The notes below the pieces were generated by a model. That model was not told the origin of the DNA. It saw only the letters and a list, made by a program, of their open reading frames with translations, and made no database searches. The translations under genes and the position numbers were made by a program. Shown here one piece after another: positions 22,950 to 34,894 of a stretch of DNA of 64,000 bases (position 1 is the stretch's first letter; each line of letters begins with the position of its first letter). This DNA comes from Scedosporium boydii. Lineage: Eukaryota; Ascomycota; Sordariomycetes; Microascales; Microascaceae. The DNA is taken from assembly GCA_002221725.1 (NCBI GenBank), contig NJFT01000001.1:1-64000 (forward strand), given 5' to 3'.

Positions 22950-25900
22950 TTAGCAAGGCTGGAGATAGTTGCTGGGAACCAGCCCAATGCGGCCATTACC
23001 GCCATGAACCTCGGCTTCCCACCATCCATCGTCTTGGTGCCGGAGGACGGCGAGAATGTCACCCTTGGCGAATCCAAGCTCTTCCGGAATCGCGGCCTGG
23101 TACATATACAGAGCGCGTGCTATTCGATTGTTGATGGTTAGCAAGGTTATTGGCAAAGAATGAGTACTGAGATTTGACTTGGGATGTGAAAGGGAAAGCT
23201 TACCGAAATGTATAATGGGACGGCCGTCTCGGGTATACTGTCTGTTCGGATCGGCAACACTCTTGCTGCGCTGTCGACTACCGGCCTGAATCGCTCCCGG
23301 ACCTTCATAGAGACCAACGGCTCTAGAGCTGGAGCTGGTTCCGGGACGGGACCCATACCTGCCGCGCTGGGAGCCATATCCATCATCGTTGACCGGCGCC
23401 AACTGCACTGCCATATCATTCATCGTGTGGCTGCTAGACGGCCGGTCATAATTGGAGTACGTGGCTGGAGATGCTGATCTAGCATTGTCCATCGGCGAGT
23501 TATGGCGGTAGTAGCCTTGCTCTGAGCCTCGTTTCGGCGTCACGCTCATCTGGGATGGCGCTCGATGAGCCCCGGCATTTGGATTGGGGGAGACGGGCCG
23601 ATAGTTCCTCTGGTACAGATCCTGCGTGCTGCTGCGACTGGGGTTGGGAGAAACTGGTCGGTGGTTCCTACTGTACGAGTCGTAGCTCCCTGCCCGGCTA
23701 GGGTTCGGTGAGACCGGGCGGTAGTTCCTGTTGTAGTTGTCTTGACTACTTGGGAGGGGAGATGCGCTGCGTGGAGGCGCAGGCGACACGGCTCTAGGGA
23801 CCTCACTTCCTCTTGTGGTTTGCCGAGTAATGGGAGACGTTCCATAGCCGCCAGATCCTCCAGAACTACCAAACATGTTCCTTGTTTGCCCGACAAACTT
23901 TTCCGAGGTCTCTTTCATTGCCCTAGCCGTATGCGCCGAAGGAGGCACACCGAGACGCTGGACTTGTTGGTCATAAGACGGAGGTGGTGTGCCACGCATG
24001 GCTGCTGCCAAAGCTGTGTTGGCCACCCTGGGCTGGGCTCCGGGTACTGGGGTGGAGATTCCGTGATAGTAGTCCGCTGAAACCCTCACCGACGACTGCT
24101 TGGTTACTCCCTTAAGTTCAGCCAAGGCAAGGGCAATCGGGTCATCTTCTGGAGGGTTCTGAGCAGCATTGTTGTTGGCGGAGCTGTTGTTCGGCTTCGT
24201 GGGGGATAGCCCAGCAACTGGAAGGACATTGGGTCCAACGCCTAGGGCGAGGCTAGCATTGGCGTCAATGGGCTCGGGAGAAAGCGTCTTCTCTTGGGGA
24301 TGGCCCATTGATTCATGCTGATACAGCTGAGGCCGGCGGGGAGCAGCAGCACTCTGGTTGTTAGACGGGTGCCATGTGTTCCTGTTAGGATTGGGCGCCT
24401 GAACCTCCTTGGTGCTCTTTCGCCTAAACGGGCTATGGTTCTGGAAGAAACCGCTCTTCTTCTTGAGCACTCTCTTGTCCTTCTCCGGACTCTGGGCAGG
24501 GGCCGGATCTTGCTTCACGGGAGACACCTTGCCACTAGGAGGGTCCTGGCTCGTAAAGGATGTCGGATTCGAGTAGTCGCTACGCGAATCGCGGCTTGAA
24601 GGTCTATGCGACGGGGCCGAGCTGATCTCAGAGGAAGTTCCTCCAGGTCGGCAAAGCATCGTCATGCCATCCATAGGATAAGGGTCATGAGGAACCGACG
24701 AAACAGACCCATACTGCGAGATGTCGATACCATGTGGGCGGGTTTGGGACGGCGCCTGGAACATATCTTGGCGATGTCGGTCAGGCTGCCTCTCAATCTG
24801 CCTTTCTGCAGGCCTCTCGACCTGTCTTTCGACCTGCCTCTCAGACTGCCTTTCGATTTGCCTTTCAGATTGCCGTTCGATTTGCCTCTCGGGTTGCCTC
24901 TCGATCTGTCTATCGGCTTGCCTTTCCATTTGCCGTTCGGCCTGTCTCTCGATCTGCCTCTCTGGCTGCATTTCCAGCTGTCGTTCTGGTTCCCTCTCGA
25001 CGCTCACAGATGCTCTTTGAGGGGTCGACATCTTCTTTTGAGGGGTGACGGTTACTTCACGGCTTGCTGGCGTTCCTGGATTGCCCAGACCCATGTCGTA
25101 CGCGAGAGAGGTCTTTGGGTCATGATGTGATTCGAAGAGGGAAGGTTGGGGAGAGGAGGTTCGGAAGGCTGGGTTAATGCTTCGGGGGAATTGAGCCACA
25201 GAATAGTTCTCATCCTCAGATGCTTCAGAGGGAGTGTCGTTAACGTCCCCGCGGCAAAAGTTGATATACTTGGGCGGGTCAGGAATCTCCTGGCCGGTGC
25301 CGCGGTCCGTAATGAAAGAGTAGATGTCCTTCTCAACATCCATCTTCTCCAAGGACAACCGGATTTTCTCGCATGAGGCATCGTCACTGACGCAGACCGT
25401 CGAAGCGATGTTGGCAAAGGCCCAGAGACTGCTCTTGGTAAAGTCAAGCCTCTCCTCTTCTAGATCTTGGAACTTATCCGCTGCCGCTTTCCACTCTCTG
25501 TTCCATCGTGCGGTGGTTTCCTCCAAGGCCTTGATAGCGTTTTCGTATTCGGTGTTCGACGTCGCTAGGCTTATCTGGGTCTTTTCGAGTTTCGCCTTAT
25601 TCTTCCGCTCTTCTTGGCCCATAACCATGTGACCTTGGGCTAGGTATCCTTTGATTTTCAGGCATTCTTGTTCGTATTTGTCTCGTGTCTTGGGCAGATA
25701 AGCGTTGTCAGTTAGGGGCCAGGTCGAAGGTGTAAATGCATCCGGTGGTCTTTCTCTCTAACATACCTTGTTCACTTGCTGGGTTTGCTGGATCTTGACT
25801 TTCAACAACTTCTCGATGCCGTTCTGCACAATCTTGCGCCGTTCCTTCATGCTTCCCGCGAAGGCTGCTAAAGGCTCTTCCAATTCTGTCTTCATCTGTG

Positions 25901-26321
25901 CCGCTATGCTCTGGTGCTGGCGTGCCATTGCCTCGACCTCTCCACGGACTGTGTCAAGGGAGGCCTTCAAGGTTCCCGTCTCCTGCGAGCCTATGGGCTT
26001 TCGACATAGTGATAGTAGCTTCCGCGCGAAGTCATCCTCGATCGATGCTCGTGCTGTGAAGGGCGTCAGCTACTACTAGGCCATACATTCAAACATAGGA
26101 GTCTATATCATACCGGTGTAGAATGCTTTTAGCTCGTCGGATGTCTGCTTCGCATTATGCATGCGCTCGAGAAGAGGGTGGACTCCGGCGTCATCTTTAC
26201 CCCAGAAGTTGTTGGCAACTAGGCGCAGTGGTTAGCGAGGAGGTGGTAAGGAACTGATAGGGAAATCAAAATTCGTACACGATAGCGCTACTGAAGGCGG
26301 CTCCACCGTCACCGCTGGCAT
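22950..26321 (-). CDS. F-BAR/SH3 cytokinesis protein (Cdc15/Imp2/Hof1-like)
   Basis: Exons 26279-26321, 26114-26218, 25767-26053, 23204-25688 and 22950-23119 join to 1029 residues. The FCH/F-BAR module spans about 15-290 (FANNFWGKDDAGVHPLLERM, RASIEDDFARKLLSL, then long coiled coil with KTRDKYEQECLKIKG). A disordered middle holds a tandem xERQ repeat (about 374-451) and three NYRPVSPNPS-like repeats (about 788-851). A C-terminal SH3 is at 974-1027 (ARALYMYQAAIPEELGFAKGD...GWWEAE...GLVPSNYL). This order is that of Cdc15/Imp2 of fission yeast and Hof1 of budding yeast, which tether the actomyosin ring to membrane and recruit septum partners. The last intron (84 nt) has no stop and is a multiple of three, so retention would insert 28 residues just before the SH3. 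Confidence 0.93.
24775..25010 (-). repeat. Coding tandem repeat encoding xERQ tetrads
   Basis: About 17 units of a 12-bp repeat encode [P/A/S/I/M/V]-[E/D]-R-Q tetrads inside the F-BAR protein linker. On the plus strand it appears as CTG/CCT-rich TGCCTCTCG-type units. Units differ at the first codon, so the array has diverged but kept its frame. Confidence 0.85.
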
Positions 26322-28010
26322 TATGAAGATCGTAGTCAGTGATGTCAGTCCTGGATCCTCGATGTCGCGTAGTAAGGTGTGGATGATGGTTGCAAATTTC
26401 GCCCGGTGCGGAGGATGTTCAACGTGACTTCGCGTTATATGTTCTCGTATGCTGCCGTGATACTTTGTTCGCGAGTCCCTATTGAGGCCAGTGTTGGATA
26501 AGTCTGATATCACATTCAGTTGGAGGTATTATTATCGGTGTGACAGTATTAAGAGACAATCCTATATTGATGTATCCATGGGAATCAGACCGTTGCCAGG
26601 GAAACGATGCGAGGCGCTCATGACGCCTGTATCCGCCTGTATTCAGTTGGTGGCCTTTTTAGGTGAGGCCTGATTATGTCATCCATATCATCTTGTCACG
26701 CGTCAAAGGTTCTCCAAGTCCAAGTTGCCACAAAGACGGCATGGAGATCCGTTCCTGCGGTGGCTGGGTGAGGCCCCACTGAATTCGCTGGGGGCCTCGC
26801 CTCGTCGTCGCAATAATCTGCTAGAACTTCCTGGTGGTCAGGGCAAGAAAGGGTGAATTAACACTGTTTTAGCCTTGTGTCTGCCTCATCCAGTTGGCTT
26901 TTGCTCGCTGGTTCTACATTTTCTGGTCACCAGTCCTCCTATTAGTTCCATCATATTATGTCCTCATGAACAATTCTTATTCAACAGCACTCGCAGTCGA
27001 GTCCGCGATAATAGCTCGAATCCTGTCTCAAACTCCCATTGTCAACTGCGCCAGGTCAATGCTTCTTTCCAAAATCACGTGATATGTTGCTACGAGCAGT
27101 TTTAGGCGGAACAACTGAAGCTCGGGCATGGCATATTGAATGTACTGTGTACGGCTTTGACCTGTGACAGCCCCCTCCCCTCCAGAGTTGGAGCAAGATG
27201 GGCAGCATCGTCGGGAGTTGGTCCTCTTCTACTTCGTATTGAATGATGAAATGAGCGTAAAGTTTCTTATGTATATTTTTTCGTATGTTCAATAAGCATC
27301 AAGGTTAGTTTTATCAGCGTCGATCTAGTTCAAATTGTTGTAAACGGCCAGGAGCATGCCCACTATATTTTGAGGGGTGCTAGTCGTATCTAGTACCTCT
27401 GACCTTAGTCAGGCTGCCACCAAACCCGGCTCAGGCTGACCTGTGCTCCCTGGACAAACTTCCTTCTCCATACTGTACAGGTATTTCCTTCCACTGCTTC
27501 ATCGTCTCAATTTTCTCCACACCATTTCTTGACCCAACATCCATCGCATTTCATACTCTCCATCCGCCTCTCACCGACCCTTCTTCAACCTCTAGAAGTA
27601 ATTTCAACTCACTTTTGACCATAACGCCTCCAGCCATCCGCCTGCTGCGAACGCATCATTGCTCGAATCAGATACCACAACACGGTTCGCGTTTGCCAGA
27701 CCACGCTCCCGCCTTCCGCACCCGATCGCCTCCGCGCTCCGCCATCATAAACCATCCACCGCTGCCGTATCCGACTCGCTAGGTTTTAGTCACTGAGGAG
27801 ACCGTCGTACACAGCTTGCGGAAAAGCTCCCTGACCCCCCTCATCGCTTGGCTCCACTGTAATCCATGTCGTGGGAGGGAAAGCCATTGCAGGATAACGA
27901 CGTTTCTCCCGGGTACCCTACTTTTCTATACCACTCTCCTCGACCGCGGAACATTCTCTGTCACCCGTTGACAGATATTCCGTGATCCCATTCCATCCGA
28001 AGATAACTCC
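26322..28010. promoter_or_regulatory. Divergent upstream region of F-BAR protein and NOT1 genes
   Basis: About 1.7 kb lies between divergent ATGs. From about 27480 to 28010 the plus strand is C/T-rich and lacks long ORFs, fitting a long NOT1 5' leader. No element or RNA gene is recognised. Confidence 0.45.
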
Positions 28011-31000
28011 ATGGTCCCACCACCCAGGACGGGATCCTTCTCGCCGAATCCTGTGCAGACACACCAGTCCGGACCTGGTCACCCCCCACACGCATCCCAA
28101 TCGGCCATCCTCAGTGCTGCTGCGAGCCCGAGCACAAGCAGCCCTACGGGGAGCAGCTCCCTGACCAAGATTGCCATCACCCAAGTCTCCTTGCTACTTA
28201 GCACTATCAAGGACGAGAGTGATCCAAAATACGGCGCCCAGGTCACACAATTGAGAAAAGTACGTCGGGTACCCTTCCCACGCCTCTCAGATTCTCCTCT
28301 GATGATGCCATTTCCTTACGTTCCTATCCCCCACTGACTCTTGACCGCCACATTTGTTTAGCTTATCGATGACCACGGCATGGAAGTTTATTCTCGATTC
28401 CTTACAAGGCTCGTGGCCGGAAATGCTTCCCAGATATTCCCTGGCCTTAATCGGCAGGTAGCGAATCAGGGCAACCATCAGGTTTTGGTCGGCGAAGTGC
28501 GCAAGATCAGCCATGATCCGGACCAAGCTAGCAAGATTGCCGAGTCCATCGAGTCCGGCACAGAGGATATCTTCCGGGACTTCGATCTCTCCACCTTTAT
28601 GGAGCACTTTAAGCTTGATGCTCTTGAGAAGACGCTTCTGGCTTCGGCTTTCAAGCTCGGGTCGCGTCCTGATTTGAAGACTAAAGGTGAGTTCCCTATT
28701 TTGCATGGCGCATCACCCGCTCTAGTTGATGCATGTCACCTTTCTCTCTTTCTTCTTTTGTCTAACTTGCCTGTCCTAACTTTAGCGGACGCGATTCTCT
28801 CCACCAATTTCCCGACCTTCACCTATATCCTCTCGCGACCCGATCTGCCTGAACATTCCGATCTCAGTCCCGCGTTCGTGGCCAAAATCGTTGACCGATT
28901 CGTCCAATATCCCCCGCCTAATTTCTTGTCGTCTGCAAAGTCTGAGCTCACCTCCAAGGTGAAGGCGCGATACTTCCATCAGGACCAGCCACCGCCATCT
29001 GAAGTATTGGCTGCCTTGGACCTTATTCGGCTCCTCGCAGATGGACCTTCGAATGCCCTTGTACATTATATTCAACGCACCGGTTCCGATTTCACCAGAG
29101 ACGAAGAGGCTTGTGTTGGCTTCCTCCAAAATCGCCCGGCGAATGTCCAATTAAGCGAGGAGCAGGTTTCTGCAGGCCTCATGTACACCGTGATCAGTCA
29201 GACTCCCAAATTCAAGCCATCCGTCTTGACCGCCGCTCTTCGCCGAGTGCTTCCCTCAAGCTTTAGATGGCTCAGGGTTGTTTCGGGCTTCGACAAGGAT
29301 TCGGCGCGAATCTCTCCAGAACAGTTCCTGTCACTGTACAAAGCCCTCCTTCCCCTTGCCCAGGATGAAGCCACGCAATTCGATATCCAGACTCTCTGGG
29401 GTGGTAACTGGGAAAATGCCGAGGCTCAACTGTCGTTCGTCTGCGCCTTCGCCTCTCTGACCCCAGACCAATTGGATGCCAGCACTATACCCGGTCTCGT
29501 TCCTACCATTTCTCTCGACTCGTACGCAGACTCCTCCGCCTCCGTCAAAGAGCGAGTATCAATTGCCGTGAAACACCCGCTGGTTTCTGTTGCCGCCCTC
29601 TCAGCAGTCTTCCACGTCGCGTTGCATTCCGTGCAGGCATCGCAAAGCATCGAGGCCAAGCGGCTTTTCCAGGATGTCGTGGTTCCTAACCTTGACATCT
29701 TTGTTGTTTCGGCATTTGGTGTTCCTAAACCATGGCCCGGCATGGCGGTCGATACTCTTAACTCGCTTTTCGAGAATTTCCTCTACAAGCGATCGCCCGA
29801 GTACGAATTTGTCCTCGAGAGTCTCTGGAAGCGGGATAAGGATTGGGTCACGCAGAGGCTAGTTGACACTCATGCCGCTAAACCGACGGATCTTCCCCTC
29901 ATTTTCGAACACGCAATGCGCCACGGTTGGCTGGAAGTCCTTTCCTCTCTCCCCAATGGATTTGGGCTGGACCTTGCTTCCTTCGCGCATGCCGAGGGCT
30001 GCCTTGACCTCACGGACTGGGCTCGTCGCAATGCTGATCGCAGTGCCGAGATGGCTCCTTGTCTGATGCAGTTTCTGATGATTAAAGCGACTCTTGAGAG
30101 CCAGTTTCAGCGACCAGAGACGCTCCCAGCGATCAAAACCACCACAACTCTTCAGGTCCGAACGGTCTCAGCGCTTCTGCAGATCCTTGAGGACTTCATG
30201 CCAAGGTCGCCAGTGCAGGAGTTGATTATCGTTCAACGACAATGCATTACGGCGTACCCACGCCTGATAAACTACGGTGAGGGGTATGACGACGTCATTG
30301 ATGCCAACGGCAAGGATGGAAATTCCCTCCCTCCAGCAGCCAATATCAAAATGGAGGAGCATTATAAGAAGATGTATGGGAACGAAATTGAAGTCCGCGA
30401 TATTGTGGAGGTTCTCGATCGCTACAAGCATTCTAGGGATCCGCTCGAGCAGGACATCTTCGCCTGCATGATTCATGGCCTCTTCGACGAATACACCCAC
30501 TACATCGGATATCCCCTGGAGGCGCTGGCGACAACGGCAGTGCTCTTTGGTGGAATTATCTCCCACAAACTGATTTCAGACCTACCGTTGAAAGTCGGCC
30601 TGGGTATGATTCTGGAATCGGTTAGAGACCATATGCCGGACGAAGCCATGTATAAATTCGGTCTTCAAGCGCTCATTCAACTTCTTCCACGTTTCCACGA
30701 ATGGCCTGGTTTCTGCAAGCAGCTCCTTCTGATCCCGGCGCTCCAGGGCACCGACGCTTGGCTGCGGGCGGAAGAAGTGATTCGAGAACAGGACGATATA
30801 TCCAGAACCCGCAGTGGACAAGGTGGCGGCGGAGGTGGCGGCGTCCATCTGGCAGGCTACTCCGACGAGGCGATGGCCAACGGCCTGCCCAAGGATGGCC
30901 TTGGTTCTGAACAGCAAGCCCCACCATTCACTGCTATCTCAGTAGACCCGCCCCCAACCGACGTTGAGTTCGAGGAACCTACTGGCGACGACCAGGGCAA

Positions 31001-34000
31001 AATTCAATTTGTTCTCAATAACATCACCGAGACAACGTTGCAGTCGATGTGCAACGAGCTGCGTGAACTTCTCGAGCGTCGCCATCAGCAATGGTTTGCC
31101 AGTCACCTTGTTGAGGAGCGCGCCAAGATGCAACCTAATTACCACCGAGTCTATGTCGAACTTGTCAATCTCCTCGAAGACAGGGCGCTCTGGGCAGAGG
31201 TCTTGCGCGAGACGTATAGCAGCGTCTCACGCATGCTCAATGCTGAGAGCACCATGCAGAACTCGACTGAGAGAACGCATCTGAAGAACCTCGGTGGATG
31301 GCTAGGCCTCCTCACTCTTGCGAGGAACAAACCCATCAAGCACCGCAATATTGCGTTCAAGAAACTCTTGCTAGAAGCCCACGATACTAAGAGACTCGTT
31401 GTGGTCATTCCTTTCGTCTGCAAAGTTCTTATTCAAGGCTCACTTTCCACTGTCTTCCGACCCCCGAACCCGTGGCTTATGGACATCATCCATCTCCTCA
31501 TCGAACTTTATCACCACGCCGAGCTCAAGCTTAATCTGAAGTTTGAGATCGAAGTACTTTGCAAAGGCTTGAACCTTGACCATAAGAGTATCGAACCATC
31601 TGGCGAGATCCTCAACCGGGCGATTTTGGAAGAAAGCGCCGAGGCGGCTGCGCAAGAGACTCTTGATGCGTTTGATGGACTGACCCTGAACGGGATTACC
31701 CCGACCGTCGCTGGTGGACTTGGCTCGCAGGCTATTACGCCAGTGATTCCCGATATCGGCCCAATGATCAATATTCCACCCACCAACGAGATGGTCGTCA
31801 ATGCGACAAGGCTGCACGAGATTGTCCGTACTGCCCTTTCTCGTGCGCTTGCCGAAATCATCCAGCCCGTGGTCGACAGGTCGGTTACCATTGCGGCCAT
31901 TTCAACCCAGCAGATGATCCACAAGGATTTCGCTATCGAGCCGGACGAGAATCGCGTGCGCGCCTGCGCTATTAACATGGTTAAGGCTACCGCGGGAAGT
32001 CTTGCCCTGGTTACGTCCAAGGAGCCCCTGCGGGCTAACTTCACAAACTATATGCGGAACCTGTCTAACGACCTGCCGCAAGGTCTCCCTGAGGGCACCA
32101 TTATGATGTGTGTCAATTTGAACCTTGAGCTTGGGTGCAGCATTATCGAGAAACAGGCTGAGGAAAGGGCTGTTCCTGAGATTGAGGAGATGATTCAGGA
32201 CGAACTGGAAAGCCGGCGCCGACATCGTGCCCAGAAGCCCATGGAGCCGTACGCCGGCCCATCTCTCAACCGCTGGGCTTCGGCACTGCCCGCCCCCTAT
32301 AGGTTGGTGGAGGGCATGTCTGGTCTAACTCCGGAGCAGATGGCGATTTACGAGGACTTCGCCCGACACCCGCGCAGCAGCACTGCCAGCGCTCCAACCC
32401 ACACCCCGTCCGCGGCTGATGCGGCCACACGGTCTCTTGCCAACGAGGTCCTACAGGATCAGTTCGGCGGCCTTCCCGGTATCCCGGCCCCATCCGAGAC
32501 CCCCTCAGTCCAGCAGCATATGGCTGCTCATATGCAACCTTACCCGGCTGTTCAGCCCGCCAGTGCAACTAACGGCCGTCCCCCCGCCACGCCAGTGGAT
32601 TTATCTCTTATGGCAGGACGCTTCCCCAAACTGTTGCTAGAGCTCCAGCGCGTCGCCACGGAAGCCAGGGAAAAGCATTTCCATAGCCTACCCAGGCCGC
32701 ATCCTGTCCTGGATCTCGTCGATGCCCTCGTGCAGATTATCATCAAGACTTCGCAAGGCTCGGAGGAGATGGCCATCTATGCAGCTGATCAGATTAGCCA
32801 GTTGCTATTCAGTCACATTGAGGACAGCCTGACCCTAGAGAGCCTGGCCCACGTTCTGGAGACATTGAGGAAGATTTCCGGACCCACGGTCAGCAGCCGT
32901 ATCCGAATCCTCTTCCGTCAACAGCCTGGCCACTTCTTCCTTCATCTGCCTTTGCTGAACGCGTTGTCGGGAACCGATCTCATGGATTGGAAGAATATCG
33001 ATACCGCAATGTCGAAGGCGCTCCAGCAGAGAAAGGAAGGCTCGCTCGAGTTCCTTGAGACGCTCCTGGATCTCGCGCTTCTCAACGATCGACCCCTCGC
33101 CCTGCACGCCGACTTTGTCAGGACCTTGGAAGCTGCGTGGCCCTGGGTGCTCGAGGACAGCAATTCTCCCGTTGGCCAGCGCGTCAAGGCCAAGCTCGTT
33201 GGCGGAGGCCTGGCACGACCGCCTGCGCCGCTTAACGCCGAAAGCCCCTTGGCCCAGCGTCAAGACCAGATGGAATACGTGTTCGAGGAGTGGATCCATC
33301 TCTGCAACAATGCGAACGCAACCGAGAAGTCAATGATGGTCTTCCTCCAGCAGATCCAAGCCAAAAACATCATCGGGGATCGAGACGACTTCTTCCTCTT
33401 TGTCAGGTTGGCGATTGATGTTTCGATCGATAGGTTCGAGCAGCTTATCCACACGGGTGGTGTTTCCGAAGCCTTCGTGGCCATTGACTCTTTGGCACGA
33501 CTTCTCGGTGTCTTTGTGCGAGCCCATCCCGGCGTTACAGCGGCGCCGAACGAGAACCGACCCGCGTACTTGGAATCGATCCTTGCCCTCGTCACTCTTG
33601 TGCTGCATCATCACCACATGAAGAGGGGTGAGCATTTTAACCAACGCGCCTTTTTCCGCCTCTTGTCCATGATCCTTCACGAGATTGACAGCCTCGTCGA
33701 CCATGTGCCAGCCCCCGAGCGACTGGAGATGGTGATCAAATTTGCCGTGGCGCTCAGAGATTTGGGACCCCGGTTCGTGCCCGGTTTCACGTACGGGTGG
33801 ATGTCGTTGATTCAGCACCGCATCTTCCTCCCGGCCATCCTCGGAACGGAGAGCCAAGCTGGCTGGACGCCTCTAACTCTACTGATCTGCGACATGCTCG
33901 ATTACCTTGGTGACCAGCTCAAGGTACCCGAGCTGTCGACGTCGTCCAAGGAGGTGTACAGGTCAGTCCTCAAGTTCCTGGTTGTGTTGCAGCATGACTA

Positions 34001-34894
34001 CGCAGATTACGTCTCGGCCAACTACAACCAGCTTTGCTGGGCCATCCCCACGCATTGCGCCCAACTCTTCGCGACGGTGCTAGCAACGACACCGCCCTCC
34101 CTGCAGAAGATCCCCGAACCTCCGCAGCAAGGCCTCAAGGCAGCGGGACCTGACGAGCTCGAGAATACTCCGGCCATCGGTCGAGAAGTAGTTGAGATCC
34201 TCCAACAGCGCGGAGTGTTGGACGTGCTCACCCAGGCCCTTCAAGACGGCCCATCGGAGGGCGTGCTTGCACATATCATTCACTCGATCGGGCGCAGTTC
34301 CGGCAAGGTGGCAACGAGCTTCGGGTTCGCGACTGTCTCCGTAGATCTGCCGGCCCTCGAGGCCATTCCCACATACATTGCAGGCTTCGCCGTGGATCGA
34401 GCTAAGCAGAAGGGAGGACCGGTCTACGTGCCCGGATCGTCGGACACAATGATTCTTACGCTTCTCGTGCGCGAGCTGAACCCCGAGGGCCGCTACTACC
34501 TTATTTCCTCCATGGTCAACCAGTTGCGGTTCCCCAACGCACACACGCACTACTTTGGTCAGCTCCTCCTCGACATTTTCGGACACGATCTCACGGATGC
34601 AGAGGAGGACGAGGTTCGACAGCAGATTACTCGAATCCTCCTGGAGCGGTTGGTGGGTTTCTGGCCTCAGCCTTGGGGACTGATGGTTACGGTAGTGGAG
34701 CTTCTCAAGAACGAGAAGTACATGTTCTTTGAGCAGCCTTTTATCAAGTCGGCGCCCGAGGTAAGCTACTTTATTCTTCCAATCATTCCTCCTCTCTCCC
34801 CTCTCTCCCCTCTCCTACAAAATGTTAAGAGAACGAGACGACTAATATGATTCTCCAGGTGGCCGATCGATTCATGGCTGTATTGAGACAGTAA
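28011..34894 (+). CDS. NOT1: CCR4-NOT complex scaffold subunit NOT1
   Basis: Exons 28011-28259, 28362-34760 and 34859-34894 join to 2227 residues, the usual NOT1 size. After a Ser/Pro-rich start, helical HEAT-type repeats fill the N-terminal half. The CAF1-binding MIF4G-like domain is at about 962-1160 (IQFVLNNITETTLQSMCNEL...). A DUF3819 (CAF40/CNOT9-binding) region is at about 1229-1419 (HEIVRTALSRALAEIIQPVVDRS...). The NOT1 C-terminal domain, from about 2100, carries NPEGRYYLISSMVNQLRFPN and ends VADRFMAVLRQ across the last intron. NOT1 is the cytoplasmic platform that holds the CCR4-CAF1 deadenylases and NOT2/3/5. A Gly run (GGGGGGGV) interrupts the protein just before the MIF4G domain. 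The only introns are near the two ends. Confidence 0.97.

Noticed and set aside
24606..25130. 174-codon plus-strand ORF with Leu/Pro repeats
   Set aside because: It is the antisense reading of the xERQ repeat in the F-BAR gene.
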